From Cladorrhinum sp. PSN259 (Eukaryota; Ascomycota; Sordariomycetes; Sordariales; Podosporaceae), in assembly GCA_033725935.1 (NCBI GenBank), contig MU867099.1, forward strand, positions 129,981 to 193,980: 64,000 bases of DNA. Reading direction: 5' to 3'. The notes beneath the pieces were generated by a model. It was not told the origin of the DNA. It did not search any database and worked only from the letters and a program-made list of their open reading frames with translations. The position numbers were made by a program, and so were the translations under genes. This document shows positions 12,166 through 23,154 of this stretch, piece by piece. Numbering within the stretch: the stretch's first letter is position 1; every line of letters starts with the position of its first letter.

Positions 12166-15100
12166 TTAAAACTCCCAAGTGGGATCGTCGCCAACGGATT
12201 GGATGGCCCAGTTGAATTTGTCGCGCAGCGTCTTGGAGAAGAACTTCTCAATAGGGACATTAAACTTCTTCGCGAAGACGACTGTGAGGCGTGGGTCGAT
12301 ATAATTCTGCATTCCGATTGTGTGAGTAACGCTATGATAAGCCATGGTCAGCAGGGGAAAAACTCACAATCTTGGAAGTGCCCAGGGCAACTTCCTTGTT
12401 ACCCTCACGATCCGCAACTTGCAATTCGAGGTTTCGGATACGCTCATCTTGCTTCTCGATCTGTGCTTCGAGCTTTTCCACCGTGATACCCTTGCCCTCC
12501 GCCTCAACCTTCTTGGTTTTATTCTCTTTCTTGAACTTGGCTTCGAGCTCCTTCGCCACCTTCAGGCGCTCCTTAAGCTCCCTATCAGACAACTTGGCCT
12601 CACCCTCAGCCTCAAGCTTCTCGTTGTCCTTCTCCCATTTCTTTTGAATCTTAGCCTCTTGTTCCTTCACGAGGAAGTCCTGATGTGACTCAATCCACTC
12701 TTGGGTTAAATCCTCATCAAGCTGGAAGAACTCGGCACCCTTCTTCTTCTTAAGCTTATGGTCCAAGTCAAGCATCATCATCTTTAACCGCCATTTCTGA
12801 TACTTGAGGCCCTTCAGACGGTCTGTGAGTTTCTCCATTGTTGCCTCGTGACCGGCGCCAACGGTGCGCTTGTGGTTGCAAAGAATGGCAACTTCGCGAT
12901 TGCAATCGTTGTAAAGCTTGATCTTTTCGGCAAGGTTCCTGTTCTCGGCTGGAAGCTTCTGCAGGAGCTGAGACATGGTCCATGACGCGTTGTAAGTACG
13001 GAACACCTTGGCAGTCAATCCGGCCATGTAGCTCGAGAGATGTTTGTTGAGTTGGGAGGTCTACATATCATGTTAATATCCGCCAATGATACACGAATCT
13101 ATGGTTCCACTTACGTTCAGTCGATCAAAGATGTCGTCGCCATCCTCCTTGGGGGCCTTCTTGAACATCTTCAGGTTCTTGAAGACTTGGCGGTCTACAA
13201 TAAACTCGTTGTAGAACCGGATGCTGTCTTTACCTAAGAAATCAAAGATGACCTTGTTGGGTTCCACGAGACTAACGTGTTCATACTTCAACGAACAGCA
13301 GCCCACCGTCTCTGCCTCATTTTCGGTATCCTTCTCGTTACCAGCTCTCAGCGCAAACCTGTCGATGAGATACATGGCAGTTGCGCGCTGCCGATCTGCC
13401 ATCACCTCGCTCTTGAGCTCCTTAGTGTAATCAGCCCGGATGCGGGCGATGTGCTTTTTGAGCTCGCGGGCCTTCTCAAACTTCTTGAAATCTGCCTGGC
13501 CCTTGACGGTGCTGTTGGCAGCCAACATCACGTACTTGTAATTGCCATTGACGTTTTCTTGCCACATGGCCAACCAAGTTGCCTTATTGTCATGTTGAAC
13601 ATGCTTCCACTTGTGTCCGGCAGGAGGCACAGGAACCTTAGCCTCTTTACCGATATTGATGGTAACTTGCTCGGGCATAACCCGCTTCTTCACCGTACCA
13701 GTCTTGGGATGCTCGCCACGACCACGGAAGAGACCAGGAGGTTCGACACGGAAGTTGCCAACCTTTTCCTTGCGCCCATCCCACTTGCAGTACATGAACG
13801 GGGCTTCAAACTTGTCTTTCTCAGCCTTCTCGGCTTTCTTCTCGGCGGCTGGACGCGCCTTTTTGGCATCACTAATGCTCTTGTAGTGCTCAAAGATCTT
13901 GGTGAAGTCGAGCTTCTTGAAATCCTTGATGTCGACAGCCTTGCCATCGTTGTCCTTGGCACCACCAGTCTCCTTGAGGATATCCTTGAAGTCGTTGAAA
14001 AAGTTCTTTTGGAAAACTGGGTTCTCCACGTTTTGAGTAGAATGGAGCATTGAACCAAAAAACGTCGCGACCTCTTCGGCGCGGACATCCAACTTTACGG
14101 GCTTACCGTCGTAGTAAAGCTTGACGCTCTTTGGCAAAGGTTCGTACTCGGGTGGGAATAGCACACCACTGTGCTCCAGAGTAGTCCATTTAATTGAGTC
14201 GTCTTCCTTCTTCGGCGCATCCCACCACCTATACTCTTCTTCGTCTTCTTCAGCAGCGCTATTACTCTTTGAATCATCCTTCTCCGACTTGAGGGCAACC
14301 TTCTTGGCATTAGCCGTTACCCTCCCTTTGGCAGACGCGGCCATCTTCTTTTTGGCAATTGGTGCATCGGAATCCGAGTCGACCTCTTTCTTAACACCGT
14401 TCGTCTTCTTGGCAGCAGAAACGCCGTTGGATTGGCGCTTTTTGGTCTTTGTGAGCGGCTCGTCGTCTGACTCTTCCTTGATGGCCTTCTTAGTGGTTGC
14501 CTTCTTGGCCTTGGCGTCAGCAGCGTTTATTGCTTTGGCCTTCTTTTCGGCAGCCTTCTCGATGTTTGCCTTCTTCTGAGCGAGCTTGGCACCGAGTGGT
14601 CGGTCGTCATCGGAAGATCCATCGATCTTGGTATCTTTGAAGGATGGAGGCAATTTTGCACCGTTCTTCTTTCTCGCAATGGGCTCATCGTCACTATCGG
14701 AATCGACCTGCTTGCGATTGGACTTCTGACGTTTGGCCTACAATAGTCACAGTCAGAACAAAATTCCGTCGAGAGAGCATTCTGCATGATGTTCACGAAG
14801 AGCTTACCATTGGTGCATTGTCTTCGCTATCAGACTGGTCCTTGTAGTTTACCGCTTGACCGATAGAGCTTCTCGATTTACGCTTTGGGCCTCCGTTCGT
14901 TGTAGAGTCGATGTCCATTGCATCTTCATCGATGACGGGACCGTTGCGAATAGAGAGACCCGGGGGACCCGGTCGGGCTTTCGATGCGGTTTTGTCCATC
15001 TTACGATCGGCAGCAGGCGAGATCTTTGAGGCAGAGACTAAGAGGCGGCGAGAAGAGTGTTAGCACTGGAGCACTAGTACAGGCGACGCGTCGTGCAACA

Positions 15101-15309
15101 ATAGCATTGATTGCTGCGACTCTACATCTGCAAGTAGAAGTCGCGGTGAAAATTGTGACAAGTCGATCCGGGGGCGCCAGGCTCTCTGAGGCGTGTCACG
15201 GTGCGGAATTTGCGGTGGGTAAGACGGAAGGAACACAGAGAGGAAGTGCCAACTTACGCTTGCCGTTCGCCCTTGCCAGAGGCTTGTCGTCGTCGGAGCT
15301 AGAAGACAT
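12166..15309 (-). CDS. top1: DNA topoisomerase I (type IB)
   Basis: Nuclear type IB topoisomerase that relaxes supercoils through a 3'-phosphotyrosyl intermediate. Exons 15309-15258, 15037-14808, 14737-13115, 13060-12368 and 12306-12166, 912 residues. The first about 230 residues are Lys/Asp/Ser-rich and disordered, with at least six acidic motifs ending in Pro-Leu/Ile/Met (see findings). The core follows (WTTLEHSGVLFPPEYEPLP, GRGEHPKTG, RAGNEKDTENEAETVGCCSL), then a coiled linker rich in Lys/Glu. The C-terminal domain, mostly in the last exon, begins NYIDPRL; the active-site tyrosine is Y868 in SKINYID. The last intron sits between SKI and NY, so the catalytic Tyr is on a separate 47-codon exon. 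Intron 1 (220 bp) is unusually long here. Divergent from atp3, 854 bp between start codons. Confidence 0.97.
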
Positions 15310-16163
15310 GATGGGAACTGCGAATGCAAGTTGTCGAGGTGCCGAAGTGTGGGAGAAGAAGGCGCAACGCGGCGCAGTGGTGGTGGACAACAACGTTGGC
15401 AGGAGAAATCTGGTTCGCAAAAGCGTCCAAGCCTGGGCAATGCTGCCGGCTCTCGGAGCGAAAGGAATGTAGAGGGACGAGATTTTGAAGATTGGAAGGT
15501 GGGATAAATGACGTGGAAAATTAAAGAAAAAATTCGCGCGCCAAACCCGCCAAATTCTATAGCAAGCGACCGAGAAAAACACAGGAAAAAGAGAGAGAGA
15601 GGGTGGATTGCTAGGAAGGAAGGTCCAGGGAGGGAAAAGAGGAATTTCACCAAGTCCAGAGTTGGGGCGACGGACGAGGTTAAAGATAAATTATGGGGGG
15701 GCTCCACTACGCAGGCCTTGGTATTCCACGGGCTCGACGGGTCTTGGAAGCCTTGGCCAGTGCTCAGCTGGGAGTCCACAACCCAGCGTTGTAGGAACGC
15801 TTCGACATGGAACAGGCGGGAAGCACTGGAGCAGGAAGCCTGACTAAGCCTGAGACGGGAATCGCACCTTTCTGACATGCAGTTTCCGACAGTCAGAAGT
15901 TGCCAGCTGTCGAGCGCTCCCAGCCAATCGTCGGCAGCCGGGAAAAAGGGAACCTGGCACGTCCACACTGAGTGGGAGGATGCGGAAGAGAAAAGTGGGG
16001 CACAGCTCAGCAAACCTCTCACGCCAATTGCATCCTCGCTCTAGGCCTGTCTCGAATTGCACCTCCCACCTCAACCCTCAATCGACGCCAGCATTATCCG
16101 TGGTCACCCCGGGCCACAGCGAGCAGAGACGGTCTCCCCGAATAATCGCAGCACCCTTCCGCC
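15310..16163. promoter_or_regulatory. Divergent intergenic region between top1 and atp3
   Basis: 854 bp between two divergent housekeeping start codons, so it must contain both leaders and promoters. No coding gene is visible. The 320-residue open frame on the minus strand across this region has no family features and overlaps top1 coding sequence in another frame. Confidence 0.45.
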
Positions 16164-17409
16164 ATGCTGTCAAGAGCTGCCCGCCCGGCTTTGAGAGCCG
16201 GTGCTGCCGTCTCGTCCCGGTATGTTGTTTTCCTCGCCCGAAACCTTTCGTCATTTTTCAATTGGAGGGGAGGAGGAGCTCGGCACAGGGTGGAGGAGCT
16301 GCATAGGCTACAGGTGCCCCGGATACAATTGAATATATGGCAATGCAGTCAACAAGCAGCAGCAGGGTGATGGAAGAAGACATACCACATGCACATGGGC
16401 GAGAGATCTCCAGGCTAACCACGGCGGACAACATGCAGAGCGGCAGCTCCGACGGCCACCTTCGCTACCCTCCGTGAAATTGAGGGCCGCCTCAAGTCGA
16501 TTCGCAACATCGAGAAGATCACCAAGACCATGAAGATTGTTGCCTCGACCAAGCTCACCCGCGCCCAGCGCGCCATGGGTGACTCCCAGAAGTACGGCCA
16601 GACCAGCAACGAGATCTACAAGTCAGCCGAGACTAAGGCTACCGAGGTCGAGGGCAAGAAGAAGCTCGTCATTGTGTGCAGCTCCGACAAGGGTCTTTGC
16701 GGTGGTGTTCACTCCGGTCTTTCGCGCTTTATCCGCCGCAGGATCGCTGGCGGCGACGACAACTTCGACCTCGTCATCCTCGGCGAGAAGGCCAAGGCAC
16801 AGCTCTCTCGTACCAGCGCCAAGAACATCAGACTCAACTTCAGCGGTGTCGGCAAGGACATCCCAACCTTCGCTGAGGCCCAGGCTATCGCCGACCAGGT
16901 CGTCCAGATTGCTGGCGAGTACTCCGACGTCGAGATTCTCTACAACAAGTTCATCAACGCCACCTCCTACGAGCCCACCATTATTGAGGCATTTTCCGAG
17001 GATGCTCTCGCCAACTCTCGTGGGTCGCCTATGTTATCCCAGATTACGTCTTGATACTAACTTTGGATATTAGCCAACTTCGCTGCTTTCGAGGTTGAGG
17101 AGGAGACTCTCCCTAACCTCCGCGAGTACGGCCTTGCCAACTCCCTCTACTGGGCTCTTGCCGAGGGCCACGCCTGCGAGATCTCTGCCCGCCGCAATGC
17201 CATGGATGTGAGTGCTTTCCTGGGATTTTACCCCCTTTTGGTCTTGATTGGCAAACATCTAATCCCGCAATTTCACGCAGAACGCCTCCAAGAACGCTGG
17301 TGAGATGATCAGCAAGTACCAGATTCTGTTCAACCGCACTCGCCAGGCCGTCATTACTGGCGAACTGGTTGAAATTATTACTGGTGCCACCGCTTCCGCG
17401 GACATGTAA
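16164..17409 (+). CDS. atp3: Mitochondrial F1Fo ATP synthase gamma subunit
   Basis: Central rotor stalk of F1 in the mitochondrial matrix. Exons 16164-16219, 16439-17019, 17074-17207 and 17281-17409, 299 residues, the normal length. The first exon encodes an amphipathic, Arg/Ala-rich presequence (MLSRAARPALRAGAAVSS). The mature part begins ATLREIEGRLKSIRNIEKITKTMK, the conserved N-terminal helix, and contains SSDKGLCGGVHS. It ends in the C-terminal helix with KNAGEMISKYQILFNRTRQAVITGELVEIITGA. Exon 1 is followed by a 219-bp intron; the next two introns are 54 and 73 bp. Codons are strongly C-ending, fitting high expression. Divergent from top1. Confidence 0.97.
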
Positions 17410-18595
17410 ATGGTTTAGAAGAAGCTTCTCGGTTCAAATTCAATGTGACAGGACGAAAGATTTGCGGGGTTTTCTCTTGCTGGCGGCGAGCTTTCATCAC
17501 TCTACGTCCACCACGTTCATGCTCAGCAATACATCTACTGCTTAAAGGAGAGAAGACTGAATAGGGGGTGTTGTTTCCCCTTTGTAACAACTAGCTTTTT
17601 TGTTGAGTTTTGCTCACTCGATGGCTTTTTAACCACGCGCCGCATCCGCATTCCATGTCGACATTCAGTGTACCAATGCCCCTTTTTTCCGAATGCAATG
17701 TTCCCTTGCCTGATCCGCGTTCGGTATGTCATTTCTGGCATTGATCTTTCATCAGAGACTTCCTGCCAAGTTGCTACACAGGCCAGCACATGATTATCGT
17801 ATGCAAATGATGTCGTGATTACCGAGATAGGTTGGAATTTGCATTCCTCCCCGGTCCATAACTATCCACCAGGCAAGGTACACAAACATAGCTTGCATGA
17901 CATTTACCCATAGAGCTCGGGTTCAGAAACATCATCGAACTATGTTCAGGCAGATCTACTTATCTAGAGAACATTATCGTCTTGTTTCCGTACCCAGTTT
18001 TCGCAAACTCATCCAAGACAATAATCAATGGTCCCTGCCAGGCAGAGAACACTCTGCTGCTCTCTTTGCTGTGATACGGTAGATACTACAAGGCACAGCA
18101 CCCCTATATACCACAAATATTTGTGGCAGTAGAGTAGAGCCAGTCAACTATGGATGTACTTGGACCTCTCTCTTGTATAACTAACCGCTCCCTATATCCT
18201 CCTTCCACTTTTCTTTTCCCCTCTATCCCGCTTTGGATTTCGAGTAACTTCACTCCACATGGGGCCCCCATCCAGCACACAAACAAGAAACATAAAAACG
18301 ACCCAAAAAAACATCTAATGCCACCGCCAACCTCGGGAACATGAACAACGAAAAAGAAATCGATGACATTAACAACAAACAATACAAAAGCCACAACAAA
18401 AATAAGGGGTGAAAGCTCATTCCTATATTCAAGTGATACAGAAGAAGAACATGATAAACACACAGACACAAAACACCGCCATACACCGCCTAACCTAACC
18501 TAACCTATGAATCTCAAACAGCAGAGAAATAGCAATGCCGCTTTTGTTTCGCTTTTTGCACCTGTACCCTTCCCCTTATACCTCATTCAGACGCT
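17410..18595. other. Convergent intergenic region between atp3 and lsd1
   Basis: 3' flanks of two convergent genes. It contains (CCTAA)3 near 18488-18505 and A-rich stretches. No supported gene or RNA was seen. Confidence 0.5.
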
Positions 18596-21500
18596 TTATA
18601 CACCTATCATCTCCACATCTTCATCCTCGCCTTGCTGTTGCTCCTCGTCCTCCTCGTCCTCCTCGTCTTTCTCTTCCTCCTCCTCGACAGCTTCCAGTTC
18701 ATCACCGCTCTCAGGCTCAGCATAACTCTCCACAACCCGTCCTTTCCTCCTCTTGGCCTCGACCTCATCACCACCAGAAGTACTAGCCGGTGGAGGATTC
18801 TCCTCCTCATACTTCTTCCTCTCCTCTATCGCTTTCTTCTCCCACTCGGCAACAACAATCTTCCACTCCTCCATCGCTTTGGCGTAGTTTCTCTTTTGCT
18901 CTTCCGCCATCTCCATATACGGCTTCCTCACTCCCTCATCCGCATCCCTCCACATCTTGGCGCTCATGACTCTGACCTCGTTCGCAGATGCTTTACCCTT
19001 ACCGGGGCGCCTAGCAGCTTCCAGTTTCTTTCTCGCACTGTCGTAATTATCTTTGGAGAAGAAGATATACGCGTTCGTAGCCGGTTTGGCTGGTTGTATT
19101 GGGGCATAACCAATCTCCTTAACGATGTGGTCCCATACTGCAATCTCATGCTGCTCCAACCTAGCTTTCACTGGGTCTTCTTCTTTCTCGCTAGAAGAAT
19201 GTTTTCTCTTGAGTGACGAGTCCTTCGGAATAATAAGCGGCGTAGGGATATCGATCGGTCCCAACATCGAGTCCAAAACCTCTGAAGCAGCCCTCAGCCC
19301 GCTTAGATAGGCTCCGTGGACGGTAGCAGGATGCGTACCGCACGTATGCTCACCCGCAAAGAAAAGATTTCCAACGGGTCTCGCCATTGTATCATAATCA
19401 TCAGCCTTCATGTTAGGCCCAGCTGACGAGTAGCTCCCTCGGGCAAACTTATCGGATGCCCACCTCGTGACGATAGCCTCAACAGGATTAGGCACTCTTG
19501 ACCCAAATACGCTCCGCAGAATCTCCGTTGCTTCCCGGACCAAATCATCATTACACGTCTGTTCCGTATCAAAACCGGCATCACCAGCCATGAGCGCCAA
19601 AAGCACCGGCAATCCGCTCGTCTTTGAGATATTGAACCATTGGAAGAACCTTCCTCTTTGAGAAGCATAATCCTTCTGGTCCAAACTATTGCGATTAGTA
19701 GGAGTCCTCAGAACACCAAAGATATCCCGACTCTCGTCCCAAAATGGTTGCTTGTAAACAAGAATGACCTTGTTCAAGACGCCAAACCCGAGGCGAGAAA
19801 TGGTTTCCGATTTCCATGAGGGCAGTGGCGGGTGAAATTCAACGTTCCCGTGCTTGAGAACACCAAGCGGTATCGTGTTGACAATATAATCCGCTTCAAC
19901 CTTGAATCCATCCTCACACTCCACCATCGCTGGCCCAATTTCACTCTCAGAATTGTAAATAACGTTCTTGACAGGTGACTTTTGTCTGAGGTCCAATGGT
20001 GTAGGAAGATTCACGAGACCTCTCGGAACGTCTTGATACCCCCCAATAACCATTGTGTGGCTGCCCTCCCACTCATTCCCGGCATCAATGTCCCACCCTT
20101 GAAGACTCAGCTGATTATAATTCGTCGCGTTGCTGTACTCAAGATTGGCAATATGCCAATTCATGAGTCTGAGGTCTTGGGCAGTCAGGTCAACCAGGTC
20201 TCTGTACTGATGAATGACCTTATCCGTAACGCTGCCGAGAGTAGCACCCTCTTCCTTTGTTGCAGGCTCAATATTCAAGTCCGCGTCTTCGCTAACTCCC
20301 TGCTTCAGCGTCCATCCAATCATTCTTGCCTTGTGTGCTGCCTTCAAAGCGCCTGGTGTCCCTGGCTCAGTATGTACCTTCCCAGTGGCCCGATCGGATG
20401 AAATAGGTACAAGGTTCACCTGCGGTGCCATATTCTGCTCAGAAACAGATGGCGCATGTGGCTGGGCAGCCGTTGCCTCCTCAACCTGCCGTATAGTTTT
20501 GTGAGTCTCAGCGGAGCTATCCTTCCCCTCGTCTATTAGATCTCTATTACCCTCAATGAGCTTAGACGTTGGCTGTTTGAACTTGTACTCGCTGACACGG
20601 TCAAGGCAATCGTTGTAGAGGTTTTCTACCAATTGATCCCGTTCAAGATCTACAGGCTTTCCATTAGAGTCGTAAAGGGTCGTGTCTGGGGTCAATTGAT
20701 GGTAAGGAAGGCCCAGTTGGCCTCTGAGAAGAATATTGATGGGATTTCCCCTATCAAATCCCGTGATGATCATGCCACCCATCTCCGCAGTAAATCTCTT
20801 TCCTTGAAAGTGATCTGGTATCTGCTTGGGCCTGGTCGTAAAGGCTCGTGAGTAAACTCGTCCACCTACACGGTTCCTGCCTTCGAGGACAATGACTCGA
20901 GGTGGTTCTTCTCCCAATTCTCTGAATCTTCTCGAGTATTGCTTGAACAAGTTTTCGAGTTGTCTTGCGCAACCAAGGCCCGACATGCCGGCACCAATCA
21001 CTACTACAGTCTTTTGTTTCCGTTGAGTGGATGGCTCTTTGTTTGAGTGCTTCCGCGATGATCTCACTTCGACACAGCCGAAGTTGATATAGCCGCGCCG
21101 AACGAGCCAGTCAAAACATACGCTAGCCACGTCAAACCACCTGGAGTCTTTGGCGCAGCCCACGGCTTCGTCACGAGTTACAGCAATTTGAGGATTCCGA
21201 ACCCAAAGTCGTAAGATTCCGTTTCTTATGTTGAGATATGTGGTCACCTGAGTGTGACTGATATGATCACGGAGCATCATATACTCATCCTGGTGCAAAG
21301 CATAAGGATTGAGTCTGGAAGCCTCCGCACCTGCAATACATTGCATGGCATACTCAGTGATCGGTATGTCCTGGGGAATTGAGACTTTTGGTCGAACATC
21401 GTGTTTGCGTCTAGGTACAGTGACGCCTCCTTGGCTAGGCCGCAAGACAGCTGGTACTGGTACCGGTGCCGCCGCTGGCGGGAAGGCTTCCTTAGAACTG

Positions 21501-22212
21501 TCAACATCGATGGGGGTAGTAGCCTTGCTCGACGCAGAAGAGGGATTGGATGAGGCAGCAGAGTGTTCTGAAACAACTGACAGACCGGAGGATTGTGAAG
21601 GCCCTTCTTCCTCGTCCTTAATGCCGGATAATAGGCCCTCGGGTGGTGATGACAGGGGCTCGTCAGACGAAATTTGTTGAGATAAAGGAGCAGAAGGGGA
21701 AGGTGGCGGCGATTGGCGTGCCGATGAAGGCGGTAGAGGGGATTCTCTGTATCACTTGTGTTTAGTATACAGGAGACAGATATGGCAATATAAATACTGA
21801 AAAAATGGGCCATCATGAGTACTTACACTATGTCTTCCATTTCGTCTGGCGGTACATCTGATATAACCGGCTGGATCGGCACCCTCTCTGATGGTATCGT
21901 CTCTGGAGGCACATCAAGTGCCGGCGGCGGCGATTCGGGTGTATCAACACTCATGGTATCCATGTCCTCGGTCCATACGACAATCTCAGGTGCGATCTCT
22001 TCTTCAATGACGCTCTCTGGCCCGAGGTGTGTCATTCGATGAGCCGATTCAGGATCTGAGACGATGCTCGCAGCGGGTGATAACGGCTTGGCAGACGCGA
22101 GTGATATACGACTTGAACGGCGTGAGTCGGATTCCGCAGAGCTTTTTACAGGTCGTTTCCCAGCACCAACAACTTTACCACCACGGCCACGTGATGACTG
22201 GTATCTGTCCAT
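18596..22212 (-). CDS. lsd1: LSD1/KDM1-type lysine demethylase with HMG box
   Basis: FAD-dependent amine oxidase acting on methylated histone lysines. Exons 22212-21828/21827 and 21746-18596, 1178 residues. Order: disordered N-terminus (1 to about 230), SWIRM domain (about 251-357), dinucleotide-binding motif VVVIGAGMSGLG (glycines at about 380-387), amine oxidase with substrate half, the catalytic-Lys motif GFGVLNKVIL, the FAD C-terminal block LFFAGEHTCGTHPATVHGAYLSGLRAA, then an HMG box (about 1014-1100, PATNAYIFFSKDN) and a Glu/Asp-rich tail. The SWIRM-oxidase-HMG order is the known fungal form (fission yeast Lsd1/2, Aspergillus HdmA). The oxidase lacks an evident Tower coiled coil; a low-complexity insert (about 540-620) is found in the middle instead. 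Start: 22212 (MDRYQSS) has the better -3 base; an in-frame ATG at 22230 is the alternative. Confidence 0.93.
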
Positions 22213-23154
22213 AATGGTGCGTTGAACCATCCAATGTGCGTGTAAAGTGGTCGATCCTGACTGACTGATATTCGGCTCGGCCCTGTGCCATTGGCCGTCG
22301 ACGGCGACAAGGGCCCGCACGCCGAATATGAGAAAATTCTAGGTATCTGACAGTCGGGAACTTGGTGTAACTATCAAAGGACACGAGTTCCGATGTCTGT
22401 TTGGGAGAATTAGCATGAGAATGGTATAAGTTTAGTTCTGTGTTGTATGTATGGGCCCATGTCTGGCATTTTCAGCAGATTGCATTGCATCTTCCATCCT
22501 CACGACCATTGTCTGACCAAGAAACCACAAATCTAGGAAGCCTGGGACGGTACCTTTAAACACGCATTTCGATGATTGTTGGTCCTGTATGGTTCACTAA
22601 ATGTGGCCTGAGGATTCCGTCCGAAACCAAGTGACTAGGAATTAGAAGTTTGTAATTGAGAACTCGACAAAGGCAATCTCAGATTGTCGTCGATTTGCGT
22701 GGTACGGGATGTAGGAGTCTCTCAGACGGCATTGGAAGTCAGTGCAAAATCGTCCCCACAGCACCGACTTAGCTCGCTGTAATCCGTGCATTTGCAGAGG
22801 CCGGGGGCGCACTTCATTCAGCATTGCACCATCACGTGAGGGCGCACCCAAGAGGTGGGAGGGGGTCGAACAACACTCCCGCAACCCCCAATATCTCTCA
22901 GTCAACAGGCATTGAGATAGAAAGTCACAACGTCAGCAGACCTCTTTTTATCTTGGAGAGAATGCGCGGTTTTATACTCTCTACGTGGACATGGAACAAG
23001 AACAACGCATTACAGAAGACGCATGTCGGGCAAACAATCGATCGAGTTCTCGGATCTAATTATTCTCTCATTGCCGAGTTTTTCTTTCGAGTCCTTCCTC
23101 GTCGAGTCTTCCAACCTCACTGATAAGACAGGACCTCGTATCACAATAGGAATC
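22213..23154. other. Intergenic, lsd1 upstream and vps33 3' flank
   Basis: 942 bp between two genes on the same strand. An in-frame stop lies upstream of the lsd1 start near 22344, so the protein does not extend without another exon. No gene was recognised. Confidence 0.45.

Noticed and set aside
13277..14053. 258-codon open frame on the plus strand inside top1
   Set aside because: It is antisense to a clearly coding exon and hydrophobic-looking only because it mirrors Lys-rich codons. No independent evidence.
15038..15257. snoRNA hosted in the long first intron of top1 (also the atp3 first intron, 16220-16438)
   Set aside because: I looked for C/D boxes and H/ACA features and found none convincing.
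15060..16022. 320-codon minus frame between top1 and atp3
   Set aside because: No ATG context, no family features, overlaps top1 exons in another frame and lies in a divergent promoter region.
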